DNA from: an uncultured Pelagibacteraceae bacterium
Lineage (GTDB): Bacteria > Pseudomonadota > Alphaproteobacteria > Pelagibacterales > Pelagibacteraceae
Direction: 5' to 3'
Assembly (NCBI GenBank): GCA_902601545.1
Contig: CACKNR010000002.1
Coordinates: 1-64,000, forward strand
DNA: 64,000 bases
The position numbers and the translations under genes were made by a program. Below the pieces are notes generated by a model. The model saw only the letters and a program-made list of their open reading frames with translations, was not told where the DNA came from and did not search any database. Positions 8,933 to 17,872 of the stretch are shown here, one piece after another (the first letter of the stretch is position 1; every line of letters begins with the position of its first letter).

Positions 8933-9737
8933 TTATCAAAAAAAATTCTCCTTAAAAAATAAAAAAGTATTTATCTTTGGAGGAATGGGGTTAATTGGCA
9001 AAGAAGTTGCTCAAGCGATGAAACAATTTGGATCAAATATAGTTTTACTTGATTTAAAATTTAAAAAAAAAGAATTCAAAAAGAAATTCAAAACAAAGTC
9101 TATAATTTTTGAAGAATTTGATTGTAGTGATTTAGAAAATATCTCATTAAATCTTAATAAAATAATAAAAAAAAATGGATGCCCTAGTATTGTAATTAAC
9201 TGCTCATATCCTAAAACAGAAAGTTGGAAGGACTCTTCCTTTTCAAAAATTAATTATCAAAATTACAAAGATAATTTAGAGGTTCATTTATCGAGCTACG
9301 TTTGGATTTCAAAATTCTTTGCAGATAAAATGGTGAATAAAAAAATTAAAGGTTCTATCGTTATGTTATCTTCAATTTTTGGAAAGTTTGGACAAGATTT
9401 AAATACTTATAAAAATACAAAATTAAGTGAAAACATGACTTATTCAATCATAAAAGGGGGCATCAATACTTTTACAAAACAAATGGGATCTTTTTATGGA
9501 AGTTACAAGATTAGAGTAAATTCTGTAAGTCCTGGGGGAGTCAAAGGGCATGTTGCTGGAATTTCTAAAAAACAAGATAAATTATTTATTAAAAACTATA
9601 TAAACAAAGTTCCATTAGGGAGAATGTGTAAACCTGAAGATGTTGCAACGACTATTATTTTTTTATCATCTGATGCTTCAAATTACATTACTGGCGCAAA
9701 TATTTTTGTAGATGGTGGACTAAAATCAATTAGATAA
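8922..9737 (+). CDS. ptmA: Short-chain dehydrogenase/reductase (PtmA-like)
   Basis: A 271-residue SDR. The cofactor loop GGMGLIGKEVA is near residue 20, a catalytic Ser is in MLSSIFG, and the catalytic YSIIKGG (Tyr-x3-Lys) is near residue 175. The SPGGV segment after the active site and the GANIFVDGG tail are typical of classical SDRs. It closes the neuB-neuC-ptmE-ptmF-ptmB-ptmA run. In Campylobacter PtmA with PtmF takes part in making the glucosamine-phosphate precursor. The individual reaction here is inferred from order and homology; the SDR family call is firm. Confidence 0.85.
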   Translation: MKINYQKKFSLKNKKVFIFGGMGLIGKEVAQAMKQFGSNIVLLDLKFKKKEFKKKFKTKSIIFEEFDCSDLENISLNLNKIIKKNGCPSIVINCSYPKTESWKDSSFSKINYQNYKDNLEVHLSSYVWISKFFADKMVNKKIKGSIVMLSSIFGKFGQDLNTYKNTKLSENMTYSIIKGGINTFTKQMGSFYGSYKIRVNSVSPGGVKGHVAGISKKQDKLFIKNYINKVPLGRMCKPEDVATTIIFLSSDASNYITGANIFVDGGLKSIR

Positions 9738-9744
9738 CTATTTA

Positions 9745-10596
9745 ATGTCTTTAGCTTTTAGGGTAATTCCGAGATTAGAAATAAAATCTTTTAACTTAGT
9801 TAAAGGAGTTAATTTAGAAGGTTTAAGAGTTTTAGGTGCACCCGAGGTTTATGCAGAACATTATTACAAAGAAGGTGCAGATGAAATATTTTATCAAGAT
9901 GTAGTAGCGAGTCTATATGGAAGAAATAGTCTTAATGAAATAATTAAAAAAACAATTAAGAATATTTTTATTCCTCTTACTGTTGGAGGGGGTATAAAAA
10001 GTTTAAATGATATTGAAAAAATATTAAAATCTGGGGCAGATAGGGTTTCTATAAATTCAGCAGCAATAAAAAACCCTAAACTAGTTAAAGAAGCCGTTAA
10101 AAAATTTGGCTCATCAACAATTGTTGTTTCAATTGAAGCTGGAAAACAATTAAATGGTGATTATAAGGCTTTCACACATAATGGAAGGGAAAATTCAAAT
10201 ATAAATGTCATTGATTGGATTAAAAAGGTTGAAGATTTAGGAGCAGGAGAGATATTTGTAACTTCTGTTGATAGAGACGGAACTGGCAGAGGTTTTGATA
10301 TTCAATTAGCAAAAAGTATTTCCCAAAAAGTTAGAATTCCATTTATTTTTCACGGTGGTGCTGGCAAAATGGAAGATATTATAGATTTAGTTGACAATTC
10401 AAACGTAAGTGCAGTGTCTTTATCTTCGATGCTCCATTATGATTTTTTATCTAAAAGTAATTATAGAAAATCGCATTCGATTAAAACCGGAAATGTGGAG
10501 TATTTATCTGGAAAAAAACTACCAAAAAATATTAATCAAAAGAGTATTTTAAGTATCAAAAAATTTTTAAAAAAAAAACAAATTAACTGTTCGTAA
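9745..10596 (+). CDS. hisF: HisF paralogue of a glycan amidotransferase module (WbuZ-like)
   Basis: A 283-residue beta/alpha barrel of the HisF family, with VIPRLEIKS at the N-terminus, PLTVGGGIKSLNDIEKIL, GADRVSINSAA, SIEAGK, VTSVDRDGTG and FHGGAGKMEDI. In histidine synthesis HisF and HisH make a glutamine-fed cyclase. Paralogues in O-antigen loci instead work with a PseA/WbuX-type amidotransferase to turn an acetamido group into an acetamidino group. The second catalytic Asp (DRDG) is present, but the first barrel Asp (LDV in histidine-pathway HisF) is Glu here (LEI). With hisH and the amidotransferase next door, the sugar role is far more likely than histidine synthesis. Confidence 0.85.
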   Translation: MSLAFRVIPRLEIKSFNLVKGVNLEGLRVLGAPEVYAEHYYKEGADEIFYQDVVASLYGRNSLNEIIKKTIKNIFIPLTVGGGIKSLNDIEKILKSGADRVSINSAAIKNPKLVKEAVKKFGSSTIVVSIEAGKQLNGDYKAFTHNGRENSNINVIDWIKKVEDLGAGEIFVTSVDRDGTGRGFDIQLAKSISQKVRIPFIFHGGAGKMEDIIDLVDNSNVSAVSLSSMLHYDFLSKSNYRKSHSIKTGNVEYLSGKKLPKNINQKSILSIKKFLKKKQINCS

Positions 10597-10597
10597 T

Positions 10598-11224
10598 ATG
10601 AAAAAAATTAAAAAAAAAATAATGATTGTAGATTACAAATTAAATAATCTTTTTAGTATTAAAAATGCATTAGATTTTTTGGGGTATGAAGCTTTTATTT
10701 CGAGTGATCCAGATTTACTAAAAAAAACTGATTTTGTAGTTCTACCAGGAATTGGTTCATTTCCTGAAGGAATGAAAAAATTACACAAACTAGATTTAGT
10801 AAATCCATTAAAAAATTTTATTTCTTCGGGAAAAAAATTTATGGGTATTTGCCTTGGCTTTCAAATGCTGTTTCAAGAAAGTTCAGAGTTTGGTAAGACA
10901 AAAGGTCTTGGAGTAATTAAAGGTAAAGTAAAAAAACTTAATGGAAATAAGAAATTCTTAAGAATTCCACATATTGGATGGAATAAAATTGAAATTATGA
11001 ATAACTTCAAAAGAGAAGTCAGTTTCCAAAAAAAATATTTTTATTTTGTTCATTCATTTTATGCTATTCCAAATAATAAAAATGAAATTTTTTCTTTAAC
11101 AAAATACGAAAATATAAAATTTTGCTCATCTATCAAAAAAAATAATATTTTTGCCTGTCAGTTTCATCCGGAAAAAAGTGGTGCTGCGGGATTAAAACTC
11201 ATAAAAAGTTTTTTTGGAAATTAA
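10598..11224 (+). CDS. hisH: HisH paralogue, glutamine amidotransferase subunit (WbuY-like)
   Basis: A 208-residue class I glutaminase. The nucleophile elbow GICLGFQMLF supplies the Cys, the oxyanion strand VLPGIGSFPEGM is at about residue 50, FVHSFYA lies in the middle, and CQFHPEKSG near the C-terminus supplies the His and Glu of the triad. It should form a complex with the adjacent HisF-like barrel and hand ammonia to it. Located between that barrel and the PseA-like amidotransferase, it belongs to the sugar-amidination module rather than the histidine pathway. Confidence 0.88.
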   Translation: MKKIKKKIMIVDYKLNNLFSIKNALDFLGYEAFISSDPDLLKKTDFVVLPGIGSFPEGMKKLHKLDLVNPLKNFISSGKKFMGICLGFQMLFQESSEFGKTKGLGVIKGKVKKLNGNKKFLRIPHIGWNKIEIMNNFKREVSFQKKYFYFVHSFYAIPNNKNEIFSLTKYENIKFCSSIKKNNIFACQFHPEKSGAAGLKLIKSFFGN

Positions 11225-11228
11225 AAAA

Positions 11229-12425
11229 ATGAAGTATAAAAAAGAAAGTCATTTAAAAAATATTCCTAGAAAGGTTGTATGGTGCAAAAGATGTTTAATG
11301 TCAAATCAAAGGCCAAGAATAAAATTTGATAGAAATGATATCTGCTCTGCATGTAATTACCATGATTATAAGAAAAGTATTAATTGGAAGAAAAGAGAAA
11401 CAGAATTTTTAAGATTATTAGATGCCCATAGGAGCAAAAAAAATGATGATTGGGACGTGATAGTTCCGAGCAGCGGGGGAAAGGACTCATCTTTTGTTGC
11501 TCATGAGTTGAAATATAAATATGGAATGAATCCTCTCTTAGTAACTTGGAGTCCACTAGAGTACACTGATATTGGTTTAAAAAATTACAATAGACTTATA
11601 GAATCCGGTTTTAGTTGTATTAAGGCTGACCCGAATGGCATAATACACAGGAAATTAGCTAGATTATGTTTCGAAGAGCTTGGTGATGCATTTCACATTT
11701 TTGTATTAGGTCAAACATATTTTCCAATGCATATGGCTCTAAAATTTAATATTAAATTAATATTTTACGGTGAAAATGGAGAGGTAGAATATGCAGGAGA
11801 CCCATCATCGGTAGATAAACCATATAATGATGTAATCAAAGATTTAAAATGGCAAAAAAAGTATTTAAAAAACTCAGAGCTTAATAGTTTAATCAAATTT
11901 GGTATAAAAAATAAAGATTATATAAAAAAAACTGATTTTAATTCTTCTGAATTGAAATTTTATAATCTTCCAGATATAAAAGAAATGAGAAGGAAAAAAA
12001 TATCCCGATTTTATTTTTATAATTATTTTAAGAATTGGAACCCTCAAGAGAACTACTATTACGCCAGTGAAAACACTGGTTTTCTTCCAAATCCAGAAAG
12101 GTCCGAGGGAACATATTCCAAATACTCAAGTTTGGATGATAAAACTGATGGTATGCATTTTTATATGAGGTATATAAAATTTGGATTAGGAAGATGCACT
12201 GAAGATGTATCTCACGAAATCAGGGAAGGTCATCTTACCAGACAAGAGGGATTAGCTCTCGTTAAAAAATATGAGAATGAATTTCCAGAAAAATATTATC
12301 AAGATTTTCTAAGATATTTAAACATTTCACAGACTGATTTTTGGAAAATCGTAGACTCATGGAGATCTTCAAGATTATGGAAAAAAAAAGGAAATCAATG
12401 GCAACTTAAATTTCCTGCAAAATAG
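11229..12425 (+). CDS. N-acetyl sugar amidotransferase (PseA/WbuX/PtmG-like)
   Basis: A 398-residue protein with a PP-loop ATP pyrophosphatase domain (SSGGKDSSFVAHELK near residue 90) preceded by a putative zinc-binding Cys motif (CKRCLMSNQRPR then ICSACNYH). This matches the family that activates an N-acetyl sugar with ATP and adds ammonia to form an acetamidino group, as in Pse5Ac7Am or Leg5Am7Ac. The longer frame would begin at TTG 11214 inside hisH. The ATG at 11229, five bases after the hisH stop, is preferred. With HisF and HisH it forms a complete three-protein amidination set placed directly after the nonulosonic-acid genes. Confidence 0.88.
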   Translation: MKYKKESHLKNIPRKVVWCKRCLMSNQRPRIKFDRNDICSACNYHDYKKSINWKKRETEFLRLLDAHRSKKNDDWDVIVPSSGGKDSSFVAHELKYKYGMNPLLVTWSPLEYTDIGLKNYNRLIESGFSCIKADPNGIIHRKLARLCFEELGDAFHIFVLGQTYFPMHMALKFNIKLIFYGENGEVEYAGDPSSVDKPYNDVIKDLKWQKKYLKNSELNSLIKFGIKNKDYIKKTDFNSSELKFYNLPDIKEMRRKKISRFYFYNYFKNWNPQENYYYASENTGFLPNPERSEGTYSKYSSLDDKTDGMHFYMRYIKFGLGRCTEDVSHEIREGHLTRQEGLALVKKYENEFPEKYYQDFLRYLNISQTDFWKIVDSWRSSRLWKKKGNQWQLKFPAK

Positions 12426-12433
12426 ATAAAAAA

Positions 12434-13501
12434 TTGTTACTAAATAAACTTATAATTGAACCCGTAAGACATTCCAACATACTTTTGTTTGATGATAATT
12501 TTGCAAAATTAAAATTTAATAAATTTTCTTATAAATTTGTTGATCAAAAGAAAATTAATTTATTTTTATTACCTTTTATGATTAAAAATTTACTTAACCT
12601 TCCCAAACTAGGTATGAGCTTAAAGAATTTATATATTTTTACATTGATAGATTTAAGTAAAGCAAAAATTATTATTGGTCATCATATAACTGGTTCAGCT
12701 TTTAAAATAAACAAATTAAAAAATAATGTTATTACTATTACTTACCAGCATAGCTATATTTATTCATTTGAAAAAAAAATATATAAGAATCTTTTTAAGG
12801 ATTGTTCATGTGATTATTTTTTAAGTTACGATAAAACTCAAACAAAACTTTTTTCTAGCTTTATTAAAGCAAAATTTTTAGAATTTGGTTCTTTAAAAAA
12901 TAATGAGATCATTTTAAAAAAAAATAAAAAAAACAAAAAAAATAAATTATTGATAATTTCTGAATTTAGAATGAATAAATCTAGTTTACATCAACAGGCA
13001 ATAAAGTTGTATTTGGGAAATGTAAAAAAATTCTGTTTAAAAAAAAAATTAGTTCCGAAGGTAGCATTTAATAGTTTTAGATCTGATAAGCAACATATTG
13101 GTGCCGATATTTATTTTAAAAAGGAATTTGAATTTTATAAAAAATATCTCGGGAATTTTAGTTACGAAAGGAAATCAAGCTATAAACTTGCTGCTGAGTC
13201 AGATGTAATCATTTCTATGGGGTCAAACTTAGGATATGAATTATTATCAAGAAATTTTAAGGTATTCTTTTTAAATAACTTAGGAAATTTAGACAAAAGA
13301 TTTGTTTCGACATATTTTGAAAAACAAAAACCCTTTTTTTTTCTCAGAAAAAATAATTATTTAGATTTTGAGAAAAGTCTAATAAAAATATTAAGTATGT
13401 CATCACCGAAATGGAAAAATGTTCTTGAAAAATTCAATTATAAAATAATATACGATCGAGGTAACAATAAGCTTAAAAAACTTATTAAAGAAATCATATA
13501 A
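12434..13501 (+). CDS. Surface-carbohydrate biosynthesis protein, GT-B-like, unclassified
   Basis: A 355-residue protein with a TTG start eight bases after the amidotransferase stop. No enzyme family is identified with certainty. The C-terminal part (LLIISEFRMNKSSLHQQ, then SYERKSSYKLAAESDVIISMGSNLGYELLSRNFKVFFLNN) has the arrangement of the donor-binding half of GT-B glycosyltransferases, where a Ser/Gly loop precedes an instruction-like E. IIGHHITGS and TITYQHSY suggest the acceptor half. Two other large proteins of the island (19340-20995 and 22872-24296) show the same kind of loop. A glycosyltransferase for the nonulosonic acid or another island sugar is an inference from position. Confidence 0.5.
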   Translation: MLLNKLIIEPVRHSNILLFDDNFAKLKFNKFSYKFVDQKKINLFLLPFMIKNLLNLPKLGMSLKNLYIFTLIDLSKAKIIIGHHITGSAFKINKLKNNVITITYQHSYIYSFEKKIYKNLFKDCSCDYFLSYDKTQTKLFSSFIKAKFLEFGSLKNNEIILKKNKKNKKNKLLIISEFRMNKSSLHQQAIKLYLGNVKKFCLKKKLVPKVAFNSFRSDKQHIGADIYFKKEFEFYKKYLGNFSYERKSSYKLAAESDVIISMGSNLGYELLSRNFKVFFLNNLGNLDKRFVSTYFEKQKPFFFLRKNNYLDFEKSLIKILSMSSPKWKNVLEKFNYKIIYDRGNNKLKKLIKEII

Positions 13502-13504
13502 CGA

Positions 13505-15697
13505 ATGTTTGATATTTTAAAATTTATACTTTCATTTCTTTTTTCAGGAATTATTTTATTTCTAGTTTTTAAATTCAAACTTGATGATATAAAAATTTCA
13601 AGAAAAAATAGTATTTTTTTAATATTTTTTTCAATATTAACAATTATTTTAGAATATTGGATTTTAGGGCCGCATTCTTATATGCAGTTTTACGATGAAG
13701 CAGATCAAGGACTATCAAGAATTTTATATGATCTTAATAATGAAGTAAGGGGAACTTTTTCACATAATATAATGGGCGGAAGTGACCATTATGCTTCACT
13801 CTTAGTTGGCGGGCAAAATTTTTCACTTGAGAGATTTATTTTCAGTTTATTTCCGACATGGATAAGTGTTCTGTTACATAAATTTTTGTTAGTGGGAATA
13901 AATTTTATTGGTTTCTATCTATTAATAAGAAAACTTTTTAAAATAGATCGATTACAAACAATATTTTTTTCATTCTTCGCAGCATTAATAAATCCATATG
14001 CAACCATTTCTACACTTTCACATGGGTTAGGTTATGGATTAATACCAATTTCTATATATGTTTTTTATGTTTTAAATAATAAAAAAAACTATCTTATCTA
14101 TACCACATTTTTATCCTCTATAATTGCAATCTCAACAACAGTAACACATGCTTTTTTAGTTTTAGTTTCTGGTTTAGTTATATCTTTTCCATTTTTTAAA
14201 ATTGAAAATTTGAAAAAGTTTTTTTTAAGTTTTTTTATATTAATATTTCTTACTACTTTAAATTGGTTAGACTCAATATTAGGTTTTTATGAGTATGGTA
14301 AACTTACCAATAGAGTAAATAGTGAACAAATACTAGTAGATAATAATTTGCTCGGAATTATTCCGTGGCTGTGGAAAAAAACAAATATTTTTGTTTTTGG
14401 ACCTGAATATCAATATTCACCATTGATTTTAATACTTTTCATGGCAGCAGTTATTTCAATATTTAATAATTATAAAAAAAATTTAAAATATATAAATTTT
14501 TTAATTTTAACTATTTATTTTCCTATGATTGTAATTTTTTTTATAAAATTACTAAAGCTCAATTTTTTAAAATCAGTAAATTACAATGATATTGCATTAT
14601 TTATAGTTGTTCCTACAGTATTATTAGTTGTAAGAAATATAGCTAATCATCAAAATAAACTCACTAAAATTTTATTTGCCTCCTTCATTTTTTTTGGAAG
14701 CTTACTATTTTTTGATAAGAAATTTGTAACAGCTAAAAATTTGTTAGAAGGTCAACAATTATCAAAAATTACTGATATTTCAAATCTTAAAGATAAAAAG
14801 TGGAATAAAAATGAGTTTAGAGTTGTTTCTGCACTTCCTTATTATTATTATCACCCAAATTTTTCATGGATATACAATCTAGAGACATTAGATGGATATA
14901 TTAATTTAGCACCATCAAACTACACTGATTTTTGGCAGTGTGGGATATTTGAGAAAACTTGTAATTCAAAGGGTGACTATACAAGGGGGTCACTGTATTT
15001 AAATTTTATTCCATTCCAGCACCCATTTAAAGAAAAATTAGTTTTTGATCAAAATCAAAATATCTTAATTGATCAAATTGTAGATATTAATATTTTAAAA
15101 CTTGTTAATACCAAATATATTTTGTCATTTCATAATATTAACTCAGAACATTTAAAACTTATATCGAGACCTGAAAAAAATCTTTACGAAAAGAATTTTC
15201 AGAGGAGAATTTTCAGTAAAAAAAGAGATAAAGATATTTATTACGAATCTTTTAAAGAATCAATTTTAAATTTATTTAATGTTCAGGATATATTTATTTA
15301 TGAAATTTTAGAGGCATCGGATAGAATTTTTTTCCCAAGGAAAATTATTAATAAAAAATATGATAGTCAATTGGAAAAATATGATTTTATTTCTGAAAAT
15401 TATATTAAAAATATTTTATTTACCAATATTAAAGAATTAAAGCCTGGGGTTGGAAAAATTGAAAAAATAATTAAAATAAAAAATGGTTACGAATTTAAGA
15501 TTAAAGTCAATCAAGCAGGATTAATAGTTATAAACAACTTTTATAATCCTTATTTAAAAGCATTCAATAATGAAAAAGAAAAAAAAATAATCAATTTGAA
15601 TGACTATCAAATTGGTATAATTGTAGATGAAGATGAAGATATGATTAAATTAGTTTATTCTCGAAAAACCTTTTTTGAAAAGATAAAATTAAATTAA
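13505..15697 (+). CDS. Large polytopic membrane protein, YfhO/GT-C-like
   Basis: A 730-residue protein. Roughly the first 420 residues contain about ten hydrophobic segments, starting ILSFLFSGIILFLVF. The loop after the second segment contains YDEADQGLSRILYDL, a position where GT-C glycosyltransferases carry acidic catalytic residues. The last 300 residues are mainly soluble, rich in Tyr, Phe and charged residues, and probably face the periplasm. The layout resembles YfhO/DUF6044-type membrane proteins that modify lipid-linked or wall polysaccharides. It follows the GT-B-like gene by three bases. Alternatives are an O-antigen polymerase or ligase; sequence alone does not decide. Confidence 0.5.
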   Translation: MFDILKFILSFLFSGIILFLVFKFKLDDIKISRKNSIFLIFFSILTIILEYWILGPHSYMQFYDEADQGLSRILYDLNNEVRGTFSHNIMGGSDHYASLLVGGQNFSLERFIFSLFPTWISVLLHKFLLVGINFIGFYLLIRKLFKIDRLQTIFFSFFAALINPYATISTLSHGLGYGLIPISIYVFYVLNNKKNYLIYTTFLSSIIAISTTVTHAFLVLVSGLVISFPFFKIENLKKFFLSFFILIFLTTLNWLDSILGFYEYGKLTNRVNSEQILVDNNLLGIIPWLWKKTNIFVFGPEYQYSPLILILFMAAVISIFNNYKKNLKYINFLILTIYFPMIVIFFIKLLKLNFLKSVNYNDIALFIVVPTVLLVVRNIANHQNKLTKILFASFIFFGSLLFFDKKFVTAKNLLEGQQLSKITDISNLKDKKWNKNEFRVVSALPYYYYHPNFSWIYNLETLDGYINLAPSNYTDFWQCGIFEKTCNSKGDYTRGSLYLNFIPFQHPFKEKLVFDQNQNILIDQIVDINILKLVNTKYILSFHNINSEHLKLISRPEKNLYEKNFQRRIFSKKRDKDIYYESFKESILNLFNVQDIFIYEILEASDRIFFPRKIINKKYDSQLEKYDFISENYIKNILFTNIKELKPGVGKIEKIIKIKNGYEFKIKVNQAGLIVINNFYNPYLKAFNNEKEKKIINLNDYQIGIIVDEDEDMIKLVYSRKTFFEKIKLN

Positions 15698-15701
15698 ATT
15701 C

Positions 15702-16712
15702 ATGAAACAAAAGAAGTTAATTTTAGTGACAGGTGGAGCAGGATATATTGGAAGTCAAACTTGTAAGTTTATCAGATCAAAAGGTTTTTTGCCCTTATCT
15801 TTTGATAATTTATCAAATGGAAGCAAAAAGTCAGTCAGATGGGGCAAACTCATTATCGGTGATTTAAGTAATTCAAAATTATTAAAAAAAATTATTTTAA
15901 AATATAAACCAATAGCTATATTTCATTTTGCTGCATTAACTTCTGTACAAGACTCGCAAAAATATCCAAAAAAATACTTTAAAAATAATGTTTTAGGTTC
16001 AAAAATTCTAATTGATATTGCAGGTAGATTAGGAGTTAAGAGTTTTATTTTTTCAAGTTCATGTGCGGTTTACGGTAATCCATCTAAAAACCCAGTAAAA
16101 ATATCAACAGATACAAAGCCAATTAATAATTATGGTAAAGGAAAACTTGTTGTTGAAAGATATTTAGAAGAGTCATACAAAAAACACGGGATGTCTTCTG
16201 TATCATTAAGGTATTTTAACGCCAGCGGTGCAGACCCTGAACTAGAGATAGGTGATAGAAACTTTTATTCTTCAAAACTTATTACAAGAATAATTTTATC
16301 TTTAAAAAATATAAAAGATTTAAACATCTATGGTTCAAATTACCCAACAAAAGACGGAACATGTGTAAGAGATTTTATACATGTTAAAGATCTTGCAAAC
16401 GCACATTTTTCAGCTATGAATTTTTTAAAAAAATATCAAGGTGTTTATAAATTTAATTTAGGAGCAGGTGTTGGTTATTCAATTATGGATATGATCAAAA
16501 ATTTTGAAAAATATTCAAAGCAAAAAATAAAATATCATTTTAAAAATAGAAGACGGGGAGATATTGCAATACTTTACTCAAGTAAACATTTTGATAAAAA
16601 ATTTATATGGAAACCAAAGAGGTCTCAAATAAAGCACATAATCCATGACTCATTGCGTTGGTATGATAAAAATCACAAGTATAATAAAAGAATTAGTAAA
16701 AGTAAGATGTAA
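15702..16712 (+). CDS. galE: UDP-glucose 4-epimerase
   Basis: A 336-residue extended SDR. TGGAGYIGSQTCKFI at the N-terminus binds NAD, FHFAALTSVQDS is the GalE sugar-site motif, SSSCAVYG supplies the catalytic Ser, and YGKGKLVVE supplies Tyr-x3-Lys. LRYFNASGADPELEIGD is highly characteristic of GalE. It interconverts UDP-glucose and UDP-galactose (or the GlcNAc forms) for the surface glycan. The stop and the next ATG share bases (TAATG). The length is normal for the family and the start ATG is five bases after the preceding stop. Confidence 0.92.
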   Translation: MKQKKLILVTGGAGYIGSQTCKFIRSKGFLPLSFDNLSNGSKKSVRWGKLIIGDLSNSKLLKKIILKYKPIAIFHFAALTSVQDSQKYPKKYFKNNVLGSKILIDIAGRLGVKSFIFSSSCAVYGNPSKNPVKISTDTKPINNYGKGKLVVERYLEESYKKHGMSSVSLRYFNASGADPELEIGDRNFYSSKLITRIILSLKNIKDLNIYGSNYPTKDGTCVRDFIHVKDLANAHFSAMNFLKKYQGVYKFNLGAGVGYSIMDMIKNFEKYSKQKIKYHFKNRRRGDIAILYSSKHFDKKFIWKPKRSQIKHIIHDSLRWYDKNHKYNKRISKSKM

Positions 16713-17872
16713 TGAAAAAAATTATACAGCTACATAATCCACAATTTGATAAAAATGAAATCAAATACATTAATAATTGTATTAAATCTGGTTGGGTTAC
16801 AACAAAAGGAAAGTACGTTGAGGATTTAAAAAAACGACTTAAAAGCTTAACAGGAGCTAAATTTGTACTTCCTGTAATAAATGGAACCTCAGCTTTACAT
16901 ATTTCATTAATTTTAAGTAAAGTGAGTAAAGGAGATGAAGTTATGGTACCCACCATAACTTATATAGCTTCGGTTAATGCAATTAAGTATGTTGGAGCTA
17001 ATCCTATCTTTATGGATACAGAGGAAGATTTAAATATTTCAGTAGAAAAAATTAACAAATTTTTTGCTGAGGAAACATATTTGAAAAAAGGTTACACGCA
17101 CAACAAACGAACAAATAAAAGAATTTCAGCAATTATTGTTGTTCACACAATGGGAAATGCTGCCGATATAAAACCACTAATTAAAACTTGTAAAAAAAGA
17201 AGGATAAAAGTCATTGAAGACGCAGCAGAAAGTTTAGGCACAGTATATTCAAAAAAATATTTTAGAAATAAACATACCGGAACCATTGGAGATTATGGAT
17301 GTTTATCTTTCAATGGAAATAAAATTATAACTTCAGCAGGTGGAGGAGCAATATTAATAAATACAAAAAAAAAATATTTACTAGGTAATTATCTTTGCGA
17401 TCAAGCTAAAGATGACTCGATTTATTCAATACATAATAATATCGGTTATAACTATAAATTGTCAAACATACAGTCGGCTTTAGGATATGCGCAACTTAAA
17501 AAACTTAAAAATTTTCTAAAAAATAAAAAAAAAATTCACTCTAATTATTGCAGACTTTTTGAAAACAATAAAAATTTTTCGATGTTAAAGCCACATAATT
17601 TTTATAAAAGTAATTTTTGGCTAAATGTTCTCATAATTAAAAATAATAAAAAAAAGTTAAAAAACATTATTTCAAATTTAAGAAAGTCGAACATTGAAGC
17701 CAGGCCGATTTGGAAAGCAAACCATCTTCAAAAACCCTATCGACAATACCAGAAGTATAAGATTGAAAAAGCAGAAAAAATTACAAATTCTTATATTTGC
17801 CTACCATCGAGTCCCAATTTAACATTTCAAGAACAAAAAAAAATTTATAAAATAATAAATATGAAAAAATGA
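16712..17872 (+). CDS. legC: LegC-type PLP aminotransferase
   Basis: A 386-residue DegT/DnrJ/EryC1 aminotransferase. SGWVTTKGKYVEDL, INGTSALHISLIL, the VIEDAAESLGT motif and the PLP-binding Lys in SFNGNKIITSAGGGAI are all present. The insert around residues 115-145 (KKGYTHNKRTNKRISAIIVV then HTMGNAADI) is a hallmark of the LegC subfamily, which aminates the 4-keto-6-deoxy sugar in legionaminic acid synthesis. No LegB-type 4,6-dehydratase is visible in the window, so the keto substrate must come from a gene elsewhere. It overlaps the next gene by four bases. Confidence 0.85.
   Translation: MKKIIQLHNPQFDKNEIKYINNCIKSGWVTTKGKYVEDLKKRLKSLTGAKFVLPVINGTSALHISLILSKVSKGDEVMVPTITYIASVNAIKYVGANPIFMDTEEDLNISVEKINKFFAEETYLKKGYTHNKRTNKRISAIIVVHTMGNAADIKPLIKTCKKRRIKVIEDAAESLGTVYSKKYFRNKHTGTIGDYGCLSFNGNKIITSAGGGAILINTKKKYLLGNYLCDQAKDDSIYSIHNNIGYNYKLSNIQSALGYAQLKKLKNFLKNKKKIHSNYCRLFENNKNFSMLKPHNFYKSNFWLNVLIIKNNKKKLKNIISNLRKSNIEARPIWKANHLQKPYRQYQKYKIEKAEKITNSYICLPSSPNLTFQEQKKIYKIINMKK

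Noticed and set aside
9745..11224. hisF and hisH as part of histidine synthesis
   Set aside because: No other histidine gene is near, the first HisF Asp is changed, and the pair is fused by context to a sugar amidotransferase.
11214..11228. TTG start for the sugar amidotransferase inside hisH
   Set aside because: The ATG at 11229 gives a normal family N-terminus without overlapping hisH, so the five extra codons are not supported.
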